From the NCBI RefSeq assembly GCF_007829815.1, contig NZ_VIWT01000004.1:372001-436000 (forward strand): a stretch of 64,000 nucleotides of DNA. The letters run 5' to 3'. A program made the position numbers and the translations under genes. The stretch comes from Kitasatospora viridis (GTDB lineage Bacteria; Actinomycetota; Actinomycetes; Streptomycetales; Streptomycetaceae). Of this stretch, positions 1 through 11,000 are shown one piece after another (positions within the stretch are counted from its first letter, which is position 1; every line of letters begins with the position of its first letter). The notes beneath the pieces were generated by a model, which searched no databases, was not told the DNA's origin, and was given only the letters and a program-made list of their open reading frames with translations.

Positions 1-538
1 TGATCTCGTTCCACTTCTGGGTGAAGTCGCGCAGGACCAGCTCGAAGCGCTCGTGGCTGAGGGCCCGCACCTCGGCCTGGAGGTCGTCGCCGGGCCGGAT
101 CGGATCGTTGTACTCGATCAGGTCCTGCGGCCACATCTCGTACCAGGCGTAGTACTCCGTCCTGCCGGTGGGCCCGCACCAGGCCCCGGTGCCGGTCTGC
201 TCGACGGTGTTGTCGCCCTCCTCCTTGCGGGCGCCGTCCAGGCCGACCCAGAAGGCCGCGTAGGTGGCGATGCCGGGGGTGCACTCCACGGCGGGCTGGC
301 GCCACCTCGCCTCCACGTGCTTGAACTCGTCGGTCTTGCCGAGCGCCTCGTAGCCGGCCCAGTTCTGCTTGTCGGTGTCGGGGGCGTGTCGCCGGGGGTG
401 CCACGGGTGCACCGGTGCGGCGACCGCTGGCGGCGCGGCGCCGAGCACGGCCAGCAGGGCGGCCGCGGTGGTCAGCGCGAGGGCGCGCGGCGCAGGGGTG
501 CCGGTCGACTGACGCCGAGTCAGTTGGCGTCCCGTCAT
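1..538 (-). CDS. Secreted G1-family (eqolisin-like) glutamic peptidase, C-terminus cut by window edge
   Basis: This is the last gene of a tandem trio of G1 peptidase genes; only the first 179 codons lie in the window. The ATG at 538-536 follows a GGGAG box. The N-terminus is a signal peptide (basic start, then an Ala/Leu-rich core ending near residue 40), so the product should be exported. The G1 landmarks are present: NWAGY (59-63), WVGLDG (97-102) and VEQTG, in which Gln114 aligns with the catalytic Gln of scytalidoglutamic peptidase. The catalytic Glu is expected near residue 200, beyond the edge. The visible part is very similar at DNA level to the next gene upstream, which suggests recent duplication. 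Family assignment is secure; the substrate is unknown. Confidence 0.85.
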   Translation of the reverse strand, partial: MTGRQLTRRQSTGTPAPRALALTTAAALLAVLGAAPPAVAAPVHPWHPRRHAPDTDKQNWAGYEALGKTDEFKHVEARWRQPAVECTPGIATYAAFWVGLDGARKEEGDNTVEQTGTGAWCGPTGRTEYYAWYEMWPQDLIEYNDPIRPGDDLQAEVRALSHERFELVLRDFTQKWNEI

Positions 539-551
539 GTCCGCTCCCACG

Positions 552-1295
552 TCAGTGGGCCTTCCAGGTCACGGTGAAGTTCCTGCCGCCGCCGGTCAGC
601 GGCGAGGGCAGTGCCCGGACGGTGTCGCTGCCGGGGCTGTACATGATGCTCGCCTTCGGGGCCCGCTCCCCGATCGGCCGCCCGTTGACCAGGCTGTCGG
701 TGAACCGGACCCGGCCGAAGTCGGCCAGTCGGTGTCCCGCCGGACCCGGCACCTCGGCGAGCACCTCGGCCGAGGTGCGCACGGCCCTCGTGCCGTTCCG
801 GGGCCGCGCGTAGGTGAAATGGTTCCACTTCTGCGTGAAGTCGCGCAGGACCAGCTCGAACCGCCCGTCGTCGAGCGCCCGCACCTCGGCCTGGAGGTCG
901 TCACCGGGCCGGATCGGATCGTTGTACAGGACCGGGTCCTCCGGGAACATCTCGTACCAGACGTAGTAGTCCTCGCTCCCGTCGGTCTCGCAGTGCGCCC
1001 CGGAGCCGGTCTGCTCGACGTTGGTGTCCCCCTCTTGGGCGCCGTCGAGGCCGACCCAGAAGATCGCCCAGTTCTCGTCGCCGGGGGTGCAGTCCACCGA
1101 GGGCTGCGTCCACCGCGCCTCGACGTGGTCGAAGGTGCCGGGCGGACCGGTCGTGTCGTAGCCGGCCCAGTTGATGTTGCGGACGGCGGCGCGCTGCCCC
1201 GGCGCGGCCTGTGCGGGCGGGGCGGCGGCGAGCAGGGCCAGCAGGGCCGCCGCCGTGGTGAGGGACCGTGGCGCGGAGCGGGGTGGGGTCGGCAT
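552..1295 (-). CDS. Secreted G1-family (eqolisin-like) glutamic peptidase
   Basis: A 247-aa preprotein with a signal peptide over residues 1-31 (Ala/Leu core, likely cut after AQA). The mature part has the G1 fold signature: NWAGY (42-46), WVGLDG (80-85), VEQTG with putative catalytic Gln95, the YYVWYEMFP strand, and AEVLAE with putative catalytic Glu181. G1 enzymes are acid-active endopeptidases using a Gln/Glu dyad. The ATG shares its A with the TGA of the preceding peptidase gene, so the two are translationally coupled, and a GGGAG box precedes it. Catalytic residues appear intact. The mature length is close to other bacterial G1 members. Whether it processes the large proteins encoded upstream is inference from context only. 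Confidence 0.87.
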   Translation of the reverse strand: MPTPPRSAPRSLTTAAALLALLAAAPPAQAAPGQRAAVRNINWAGYDTTGPPGTFDHVEARWTQPSVDCTPGDENWAIFWVGLDGAQEGDTNVEQTGSGAHCETDGSEDYYVWYEMFPEDPVLYNDPIRPGDDLQAEVRALDDGRFELVLRDFTQKWNHFTYARPRNGTRAVRTSAEVLAEVPGPAGHRLADFGRVRFTDSLVNGRPIGERAPKASIMYSPGSDTVRALPSPLTGGGRNFTVTWKAH

Positions 1296-2020
1296 CAGGA
1301 GTGCTCCCAGTTCACTTGGAAGGCGCGGCCGGAGTCGAACAGCCGGGTGGGGCGGGCCCGGTTGACCTGGTCGCGGCGCATGGTGAGGACCAGCGGGTCG
1401 GGCAGGTCGCCGATCGGGGAGCCGTTCACCTGGCAGTTGCGGAAGTCGATCCTGCTGAACCGGGTCATCGGCCACCAGGCGTTCTGGGCGCGCTTGGGGT
1501 CCTCCACGACCACCTCGGCCGTCCGGCGCAGGGCGGTGTGTCCCTCGGGCACCCGCTGGAAGGTGCTCTCCGCCCACCGCCGCGTCCAGTCCCACATGTC
1601 GAGTTCGAACTCGTCCTCGTCGGGCAAGTAGCTGACCTGGGCCATGAGCCGGTCGCCGGGCTGCACCGGGTCGGCGTACCGGACGGGTGGGTCCGGGTAC
1701 ATCTGGTACCAGGCGAAGTAGGAGATCTGGCCGTCCTCCGAGCACCGCGCCGTCGTCCCGGTCTGCTCGACCGTGGTCCCGCGGTAGCCGTCCAGGCCGA
1801 CCCAGGAGGCCGCGTACATCCGGGTGTCCGGCTCCGGGCACTCGCCGGACGGCTGCACCCATTCCGCGAGCACCCGGCTGAAGGAGCCGGTGGTGCCTTC
1901 GAAGGCGTAACCGGCCCAGTTGGGGTCGTTGCGGTTGTCGGCGGCGGCGGGCGTCGCGCTGCCGAGCAGGGTCAGCAGGGCGACCGCGCCGGTCAGCGCG
2001 GAGCGGAACGGCAGCGGCAT
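1295..2020 (-). CDS. Secreted G1-family (eqolisin-like) glutamic peptidase
   Basis: A 241-aa preprotein, first of the three tandem G1 peptidase genes. The ATG at 2020 is chosen because GGGAG lies 6 nt upstream; an in-frame start 33 nt earlier lacks such a site. A signal peptide spans about residues 1-27. G1 landmarks are NWAGY (34-38), WVGLDG (73-78), VEQTG with putative catalytic Gln86, the YFAWYQMYP strand, and AEVVVED with putative catalytic Glu173. It is more diverged from the other two than they are from each other. It starts 37 nt after the stop of the 3706-aa gene, so it is probably in the same transcript. Export and peptidase class are well supported; the target is unknown. Confidence 0.87.
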   Translation of the reverse strand: MPLPFRSALTGAVALLTLLGSATPAAADNRNDPNWAGYAFEGTTGSFSRVLAEWVQPSGECPEPDTRMYAASWVGLDGYRGTTVEQTGTTARCSEDGQISYFAWYQMYPDPPVRYADPVQPGDRLMAQVSYLPDEDEFELDMWDWTRRWAESTFQRVPEGHTALRRTAEVVVEDPKRAQNAWWPMTRFSRIDFRNCQVNGSPIGDLPDPLVLTMRRDQVNRARPTRLFDSGRAFQVNWEHS

Positions 2021-2057
2021 TTGTGCTCCCGGTGGTGGGTGGTGGGCTGACACCGGC

Positions 2058-5000
2058 TCAGGCCTCCCCGAGCGCGGCGGACAGGTGCCGCAGTTGCAGC
2101 ACCGGCCGCTGGAGTGACGGGTCGACGGAGGAGTAGAGGCTGAGCCGGAAGGCCCAGGCGCCGCCGGCCGTCTGCGGCCGTTCGAGCTCGGTCCAGTCGT
2201 TCAGGGTCCGGGTCAGCGCCGGCACGGTGGTGGCCGGGGTGTAGGCGCCGACGGTGGACTGGACGACCGGGAGCAGGGCGGTGACCGGCGGGTCGGCGGC
2301 GACCAGGGTGTAGGCGTAGCGCGCGCCGATCGCGATGGTGCGCCCGGACTCGTCGCCGTCGAACACCGCGCGGAACAGCGGCTCCAGCGGGTTCTCGGCG
2401 GGTGGCGGCGCCCAGGGGCCGATCGGGAGGGTGTGGGTGACGTCGATGAACGGCACCACCGGCTGCGCGGCGGCGGCCTCGGGCGTGCGGTAGACGAAGG
2501 CCTCCGCGGTGCGCGGCCAGCCCTCGCCGAGCAGCCGGGCGTTGCGGGTCACCCGGGTGGCGGCGGAGGCGTTCTGGTGGGTGGCGATGTGCACGGGCGG
2601 GAAGGTCAGTTCGAAGGTGAGCAGGCTGAAGGCCTCGACGTCCGGGTCGGTGGGGAACCGGTAGCTGCGGGAGTCGGCGCCGGGTTCGGCCCCCTCTGCG
2701 GTGAGCCGGCGGCGCTCGCCGCTCGCCGTGATGCAGAAGACGCTCTCCGGCCAGCCCACCCGGTCCGGCCCGCGCTCCACCGCGCGGGTCAGGGTGAGCG
2801 TGCGGTAGCGGTCCCGCTCCACGGTCAGGCGGAGCTGGTACCGGTAGGCCTCGATCTCGGGCGCACCGGCCGTGCGCTCGGCGGCGACGGCGGGCGCGGG
2901 GACCGGCCCGGTCCAGTGCCGCCGCCAGGCCTCGGCGACCTCGGCGGCCAGCTGCTGGTAGGTGGTCAGGGCGTTGGCCAGCGCCTCGCGCCGCCGCTGG
3001 TCGGCCCGCTCCCAGTCGGGCAGCGCGGCGAGCAGGCCGAGCAGCGGGGTGGCGACGGCGGTGTACTGGGCCATCGCGGCGAACAGGTCGTCGAGGGCGG
3101 CGGCCGTGGGCTGGGCGGCCGGTTCGTTGAAGCTGACGCGCAGTTCGATGGTGTCCTGCTCGGCCGACTGGTGCTGCACGGCGCACCGGTAGCGCCAGCG
3201 CAGCGCCCGGTCGAGCTCGGTGGCGGTGCTGTCCACCAGGGCCTGCTGGTCGAGCAGGATCGGCATCGGCGGGTAGGCGCGCAGCGGGATCGGGATGCGC
3301 GGCGCGCCGAGGTCGAAGTCCAGCTCCTCCGGGGAGCCCGAGGCGAGCTGGGTGACGAAGGTGAGCCAGTCGGAGCGCTCGTAGCCCTCGATCTCCCGCA
3401 CGATGTCGAACTCCAGCTCGACGCCCCGGTAGGCGAGGCCGAGGTCGTGCGAGGCGTGCGCGGCGACGTCGGGCACGGTCAGCAGGAAGGTGAGGTGTGA
3501 CGGGTCGTCGGTGAGGGCGATCTTGCCGTTCGACAGCGTCGCGGTGCGCCGGTCGACGGGGGCGCCGGCGTAGTCGGCGACCGGGTTGCCGGAGAGCCGG
3601 GCGCGGCGTCCGGGCGGGACGGTGGCGCTGGTGTCGTACTGGATGACGGCCGAGGTCGCGTAGCCCCGGGTGAGCGAGACCAGCAGCTCCTGGCGCAGCC
3701 GTTCGACGGCCGCCGCCCGCCCGAGGCCGTTGGGGTCGTCGGGGTTCTCGGGGTTCTCGGGGTCGTCGGGGTCCGCCAGGACGTGGTCCAGGCCCTCGGC
3801 GACGGCCCCGGCGAGCGTCTTCTTGACGTCGATGACGGCGTCGAGCACCTGCGGCGCCAGCGCGTAGGCGCCCTGCACGTAGCCGGCCGTGAGCAGAAGT
3901 TCGAGGTCCGCGAGGAAGCCCTGGGCCCACACCTCCAGGTCGATGCCCTGGTAGTCGCGGATCTGCTCGCCCTCCAGCAGGCCGGTCTCCTGGTTGAAGC
4001 CGTGGGTGGTGACGTTCTGGCGGGCCGTCAGGGTGGTGCTCAGCGGGCGGATCGCGAAGGTGCGCGGCTGGTCGGTGCCGGCGATCTCCAGCGGGGGCTC
4101 GACGGTGACCTCCGCGATGCCGGCGGCGTCGAAGACCACCGCCCACAGGTCCGTGTCGCCGCCGCGGCCCGGCGCGGTGGCGAGCCGCAGTGCGGGAACG
4201 GCCTCCTGGACGCGTTCGGCGAAGGCCGTCAGGGTGAGCGCGCCGTCCTGCTGCGGGTCGCTGCCCCGGTCGGCGGGCACGGCGGTGGCCGCCCGGGTGG
4301 CGGTCCCGGCGAGCGCGGGGTCGACCAGTTCGGGTGCGCGGGAGAGCTCCAGGGCGACGGTGAGCGGGAACACCCAGTCGGGGAACGTCCAGTCGCCGTC
4401 CGGCTCGGGCGGGCCGAGGCGGGCGGTGAGCCGGGCGCCGGCGGGCGGGACGAGCACCCGGGCGCCGGCCCGCAGGAAGGCGGTGCCGGCGTTGGCCTCG
4501 ACCACGGCGGTCACACCGGTCGCCGCGCCGCGCAGGCGCAGCCGTTCGACCAGCGCGGTGAGCGTGTCGCGGGGGGCGGTGGTCTCGGTCGCCACCGTGC
4601 CGCCCCGGCCCGCCGGTCCGGCCTTGAGCACCTGACCGGGCATCAGCAGCCCGGGCGTGCCGGCGTTGGCGGCGAGCAGGGCGGCCGCGCCGACGCCGAA
4701 GGCGGCGGCGGCCTGATCCGGCGTCACCCCCTCGCCGGGCCGGCCGGGCAGCACGCCCGGCGGGCAGAGCAGCAGCGCACCGGGCGCCAGCACGTCGGTG
4801 CGCGGGCCGAGCGCGGCGGCGAGCGCGGAGAGCGGCACGGCGGGGTCGAAGAGCGCGCAGGCCTGGTCGAAGGAGACCGGCTCGGTCGTCGTCACCTCCC
4901 GGTCGCCGACCGTGATCCGGACCCCGGCGGCGATCGTCGCCGGCATCTCCGCGTTGACCTCGGCCAGGTCGGCGCCGGGGAAGTGCGCGGTGACGGCGTC

Positions 5001-8000
5001 GAGCGAGTCGCCCGCGCGGACGGTGTACGGCACCCGCAGGGCGTCGGGGTCGGCGGGCCAGGCCCAGGTGCCGGGCAGCAGCGGCGGCGTGCCGGCGGCC
5101 GGCCGCACCGTGCCGTTGTGCCGCAGCAGCGTGCCGGGGGTGGTCGCGTGGTCGGCGGCGAAGGCCGCGAGGGTCCGCCCGACCGGCACGGGGGTCAGGG
5201 GGGCGGTGAGGAAGAGCGGGGTGCCCGGGGTGAAGAGGTCCACGGTGGTGGTGTTCGGGCGGGCCAGCTCCTCGGGGGGCAGCCCGGTCCCGTTGTCGAG
5301 CAGGGTGTCGCCGCCGCGCACCAGGTAGCCGGTGACCTGGAGCACCGCGCCGCCGCGGAACAGCCCGGGCAGCTGCGCGTTGAGCGAGACCACCTGCACG
5401 GCCGGGTACGGCACCAGGCGCCGCTGGTACTCGGCCGCCACCTCGGCCAGGCTGGCGTCCGCCGGGACGTCCCGCCCCACCTCGACCTGGACGCCGTTGC
5501 AGGTGAAGACGAACCCGCTCGCCAGCAGCGCCCCGGTCTGCTGATTGCCCGTCACCAGGCTGGTGACGGAGCAGTGCAGCGCGGCCGCCAGCTCCGCGAC
5601 GGGCGGGCAGTCGGCCGGCACCGGAGCCGGGCGCGGCGGGGTGGCCAGCTCGACGGCCGGGTTCAACGGCAGGGCGGCGTTGTCCCGGTGCAGCAGCACC
5701 TCCACCGGGTCGGCGCCGCTGCCCTCGCAGAGCCCGACGACGGTGTCCTGGTTGCGGAAGGCGGCGATCACCGGCACTGCGACCCGGTCGGTGTCGAGGA
5801 TCGCGGTGAGCGGCGCGTCCGCGTTGGCGGCGCCGAGCCCCTGGTAGCCGACGCCGTAGCCGGTGCAGATCTCGTCCAGGCTCGCGGCGCCCTCGGCGGG
5901 GGCGGAGCCGATCGCCGCGAGCGAGCCGAGCAGCGCGTGGGCGCCGAGCAGGTAGCGGCGCAGCTCGCCGACGTCGACGGGCAGCGGGGTGGGCGGCGAG
6001 CCCGGTTGCTGGTGCAGCGAGCTGAGCAGCGCCGCACCCACGTCGGGCCGGTTGACCTGGTAGTACACCGGGGCCAGCCGGGCCCGGTCGCGGGCGGCCG
6101 CGGCGGCGGCCGCCAGGCCGGGGGCGTCGGCGCCGGGCTGGTAGGCGATGGTCTGCAGGTCGACGGCCACCGTCAGGTCGGCCTGGCCGCCGGCCGGTTC
6201 GACGGTGTAGCGCAAGGTGGTGGAGGGCCAGCCGCCGACGCCGATCAGCGGGTCGGTGTAGCGGACCGGCAGCGGGATCCGCGCCGGGCTGCCGGACCGG
6301 TTGCCGAACACGTCCTGGAAGCGGACCGCGACCTGGCTGTGCGCGCCGGCGGCGATGCCCGCGTAGGGGTCGCGGTCGGCGGGCGGGGCGGTGGGCAGGG
6401 CCGGGGGCCGCACCAGGGCGAACCGGCTGATGTCGACGACCCGGGTGAGGTCCCAGACCGCCTCGTCCTGCTGGGCCACCGTCAGCAGCCCGAGCTCGTC
6501 GGTGCCGTCGGCGGGGCGCGGCGAGACCGCCCGGCCCTCCACGCTCCCGCGGAACGCGGTGGTGGGCTCCAGTTGGAAGCCGAGCAGGCCGTAGAGCCGG
6601 CGCAGCACGCCCTGCTTGCTGGCGTCGTCACCGGGGTTGACCAGGCAGCCGGTGAAGCCGAGCTGTCCGGGGTCGACCGAGGCGACCGGGCGCAGTTCGG
6701 GCGGGTCGACGGCGCGGGCGGTGAGCGCGACGGAGGCCGGGTCCACGCCGTCGCCGACCACGGCGAGGTTGGTGAAGGCGTAGAGGTGCCGGTCGGGGTC
6801 GGGGCCGCACTGCGAGGAGAGCTGGATCAGCAGGGAGAACCGGGCGAGCCCGTCCTGGTCGAAGATCGCCTCGGGCACCTCGCCCTGGTAGCGCAGCCAG
6901 TAGCCGCCCCCGCCGACCACGCTGCACTCCCAGAGCAGGGTGAGGAAGCGCTGGGTGTCGGCGAGGGCCGCGAAGTGCCGTCCGACGGTGCTGCTCGCCC
7001 GCGCGCCCGAGGGGCCGCTGCTGGTCTCGGTGGTCAGGTTGGTCTGGACGAGGAACGTCGCCCGGGTGTCCAGCTGAGTGGAGGTCAGGCCCTGGCCGAG
7101 GCCGCCGGGTGCGGGCGGCAGCTGCCAGAGCAGGGTGAGCAGGGCCCGTTCGCCGGGAGGCGGGGTCGGCCAGTCGCCGGTGGCGGCCTTGCCGGGGACG
7201 CTGCGCAGGTAGTCCAGCAGGTCGGCGATCCGCTGCCGGTCGGCGGTGTCGGCGCCGAGCACCTCGACGCTGCCGGCCGGGCCGGGGATCCGCCGGACGG
7301 CGAAGGAGACCAGGGTGGCCCAGGCGTAGCTGCCGAGTTCGGTGTGGCTCGCGCCGGTTCCGGCCTGCGGGGCGGTCTGCTCCAGCCGGAAGCCGCTGGT
7401 GCTGCGGTCGGCGCCGGCCCGGGCGGTCAGTTCGGCGGGCAGCGGCCAGAGCGAGGGCGGGCCGGCGGGGTCGCCGGGCAGGTGGAGGGTGGTGGTGGTC
7501 CGCCACGGGATCACCTGGGTGACGGCGTACCGGGTGCCGACGGGGTGGGCGAGCGGCAGCGGCGCGAGCGGGGTCCGCACGACGGGCAGCAGCACGGTGT
7601 CGGGGTAGTTCCTCCGCAGGTCGTCCCCGGTGATCGTGAGGACGGCGGCGGCGGCCGTCGGCGCCTCGACCCGGATCCGGCCGTCCACCACCGCCGCGTC
7701 GGCGAAGCCCAGCCAGTCGGCGGTGCCGGACTTGACCACGGTGAAGGTCACCAGCGGCTCGGGGTCGGCGGCCGGGGGCGGCGGCGGGCCGACGACCTGT
7801 TGGCCGATCAGCTGGTAGCCGCCGGTCATCGGGCCGCGGGCGCGGTAGACCCTGCCGTCGTGCACGGGTGCGGGCAGCCGCAGCCCGCCGAGCATGAACC
7901 GGGCGACCTGGCCGCTCGCGCTCACCGTCCCCGGGCCGTCGTGCAGCGCGGCGCACAGCGTGTCGAGGTCCGCGGCGGGCACCTCGGGCACGGTGAACGG

Positions 8001-11000
8001 CGGGTCGTCGGGCGCGTCGCGCTCGGCCAGCACGCCGGGGTCGGCGGCGATCCGCCGGGCCAGGTCCGCGAGGCCGAGGCCGTACTGCTGGGCCAGGGTC
8101 AGCAGGGTGAGCCCCGGCCCGGTGGTGGCGCGCGCGCCCGGCACCTCGACGGTGAGCAGCGGCACGAGGGCGTCGGCCGCCGCCGCGTAGCGGTCGAAGG
8201 CGGGCCGGTCGGAGTCCAGCAGCAGCCGGTGCTGGAGGCGGCGCAGCGTGTCGTTGGGCAGCACCACGGCGGCGGCGCCGGCGGGCAGCCGGACCCCCGC
8301 CGGGTCGGGCGGGGTGTTGGCCGCCCGCACGGCGTCGAGCCAACTCGCGTACGGGGTGCCGGGGGTGGGGTTCTGCAGCAGGGCGAGGTAGGCGGCGACG
8401 TCGAGCACGGTGTCGCCGGGCAGCGGGGTCCAGTCGAGGGTCCCGGTGCTCAGGTAGCCGGCGGGCACCCGCAGCGGGTTCGGCAGTTCGGGGCCGGTGC
8501 CGGGGTTGAGGCGGTCGATCGCCGTCTGGTACCAGTCGGCGAGCGGCACCTCGGTCGGCGTGGTGAGACCGAGCCGGACGTAGAGGACGGCGGCGGCGGT
8601 GTCCACCGGGAGTCCGGTGTGGACGAAGCCGGGCAGCGGGACGGCGGCGCCGGTGCGCAGCAGCGGGGTGGTGTCGCGCAGGTGGTCGAGCAGGGCGGCC
8701 GGGGCGGCCTGGTGGAGCCGCGCCAGCGCGTCGAGGCTCTGACCGGCGGTCAGCCGGACGGGCAGCGTGCCGAGGCGGATCGGGACGTCCGCGGCCACCG
8801 GCCAGTCGGGGTTGGCGAGGGCGACCGACTCCGGGGTGACGCCGTGGGCCTGGGCGATCGAGCCGAGCGAGTCGGTCCGGCTCACCCGGTGGGGGTAGGC
8901 GGTGAGCAGGTTCACGGCCTCCTGCGCCATCGCCCGGGCGACCATCCGGAAGTAGTCGCGCAGCACGGAGGTGGCCATGGACGCGCTGGGCTCCTCGGCC
9001 GCCGCCGGGAAGCCCAACGTGGGCCGGTCCTGCGGCGGAGCGGGGTCGAGCTCGGCGAAGTGGGCGGCGGCCTCCCGCTCGTAGGTCGCGTCGATCTGCT
9101 GGTGCTCGGCGAAGTCGCGGGTCCGCTCGGTCGGGTCGGGCAGCCCGGTGGCGGTCCACTTGAGCACCGGGGGCATCGGGAACGGGGTGCCCGGGTGGTC
9201 CGTCGGCTCGGGGCCGGTGGCGGTGCCGCTGACCACCAGGTGCAGGTTGTTGGTCAGGAAGCCCTCGATGTTCGACCAGCTGAAGCCCTGGTCTCCGGCC
9301 TCCGGCATGGCCAGTTGCTCGACCAGGTCCAGGAGTTGACCGAGCGTCACGGTCCTGGAGGTGACGCCGAGCGCGTTCAGTGACCAGCGCAGCAGGCCCT
9401 CGGCGAGCTGGTCGAAGGAGGTGTCGGCGGGGGTGGCGGCACGCGGGTGGCCGGACACCTCGGGGCGCAGGCTCGCGGCGATGTCGGCGGCCTCGAACGG
9501 CACGGCGTTGTCGGTGACCAGCATGACGACCAGCCGGTGCTGCGGCTCCTCCTCGGCAGGCGGCCGCTCGCCGGTCCAGGAGACCGGCACCTCGGCGTTG
9601 GTGTAGCCGGGGACCAGGCTCAGGTAGGCGGTCCTCACCTCCCCGTGGGGGAAGACGTGCGCCTTCGGGTCGAAGTGCAGCCGGTAGCCGGCGAGTTCCG
9701 GCCCGCTGACCGCCGGGACCAGGGCGCCGGGCAGCGCGGTGCCGGGGACGATCCGCCAGGGCGGCGTGCTGGTGGAGCCGATCTCGAAGGAGGTCTGCAG
9801 TGTGAGCGAGAAGTTGAACTTGATCCTGAAGAAGGCGATCTTCACGCTGGCGCTGGCCCGCACCGACAGGTTCAGCGAGATCACGGTGGCCTGGTGGGCG
9901 GCGAGTTCGACGGTCGCCATGGCGGAGATCTGCAGGTTGACGTCGACCCGGACCACCTTGAAGTCGACCGTGCCGTAGAGCCGCCCGACGATGCCGACGG
10001 TGCCCCGGCACCAGTAGTAGAGCGCGGTGCCCCGGCCCTCCTGGTCGGGGTGGAACCAGGCCAGCGCCCCTTCGAAGATCACCTCCAGGTTCAGGTACAC
10101 CCCGGCGCTCAGCGGCCCGCGCTGGAAGGTGCGGCCGACGCCGACGGACAGGCCGACGCCGAGCTCCAGCACCGGGCTGAAGGTGCCGTTGCTGATCCTC
10201 GGGACCCGCTTGGAGGTGGCGCCGTTGAGCACGCCGAAGTAGAGGCCGCCCCGCCCGTTGTAGTAACCGGCTTCGAGGCCGAAGGAGTTGGTGAAGTCGC
10301 CGCCGGCCGGGAAGCCGAGGTCGATCCGGAAGTTGCCGTTGGTGAAGATGTCGACGGTGATCACGCCGAGCGTCACCGAGACCGCGCCGAACTGCAACTT
10401 CCGGTAGGCGTCGGGGATCTGCAGCCGGGCGTGGAACACCCCGATGTCGTCGGTGACCTTCTTGTAGAGCAGCTCGACGTTCAGACCGGCCAGCGATCCC
10501 GCCTGCGGCCCGTTCAGCGCCAGCAGGATGCCGTAGAGGTCGGGGTCGTGCATGACCAGCTTGACCGCGACGGTGTCCATGACGGTGGCGTCGATGCCGA
10601 ACAGCCACTGGCTGGCGGGGTCGAAGACCATGGTGGCCGGGTTGATCGGCGCCTTGCCGGTGGCGGGGTCGGCCGGGCGCATCGCGGCGACCATCGCGTC
10701 CACCACCTCGGCGATGCCGGGGTGTGCGGTGAGGCCCACCGGCGAGACGTGCTGACCCAGGCCCAGGTAGCGCAGCGCGAACAACTTCCGCCCCAGGCCC
10801 GGCGGCTGCGGCGGCGCCTGGGTGACCGGGTCCCAGCTCAGCGGCTTGGGCGCGTCGTCGCCGAGCAGTTGGGCGTCCAGCACGATCTCCACCACCGGCG
10901 TCCCGGTGGAGCGGGTGTAGCGCAGGCCGACCTTGGTGATCTTGACGAAGCCGAGGTCGAGGGTCAGGCCGTACTCGACGGCGACGGACTGTTCGGTCGG

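Noticed and set aside
3783-9383. Long plus-strand open frame opposite the giant gene, with similar ones at 9447-13955 and 14516-18256
   Set aside because: In very GC-rich DNA the antisense frames of a real gene often stay open. Their translations are Gly/Arg/Val-rich, low complexity and without family features, while the minus-strand frames show domains and coupled starts.
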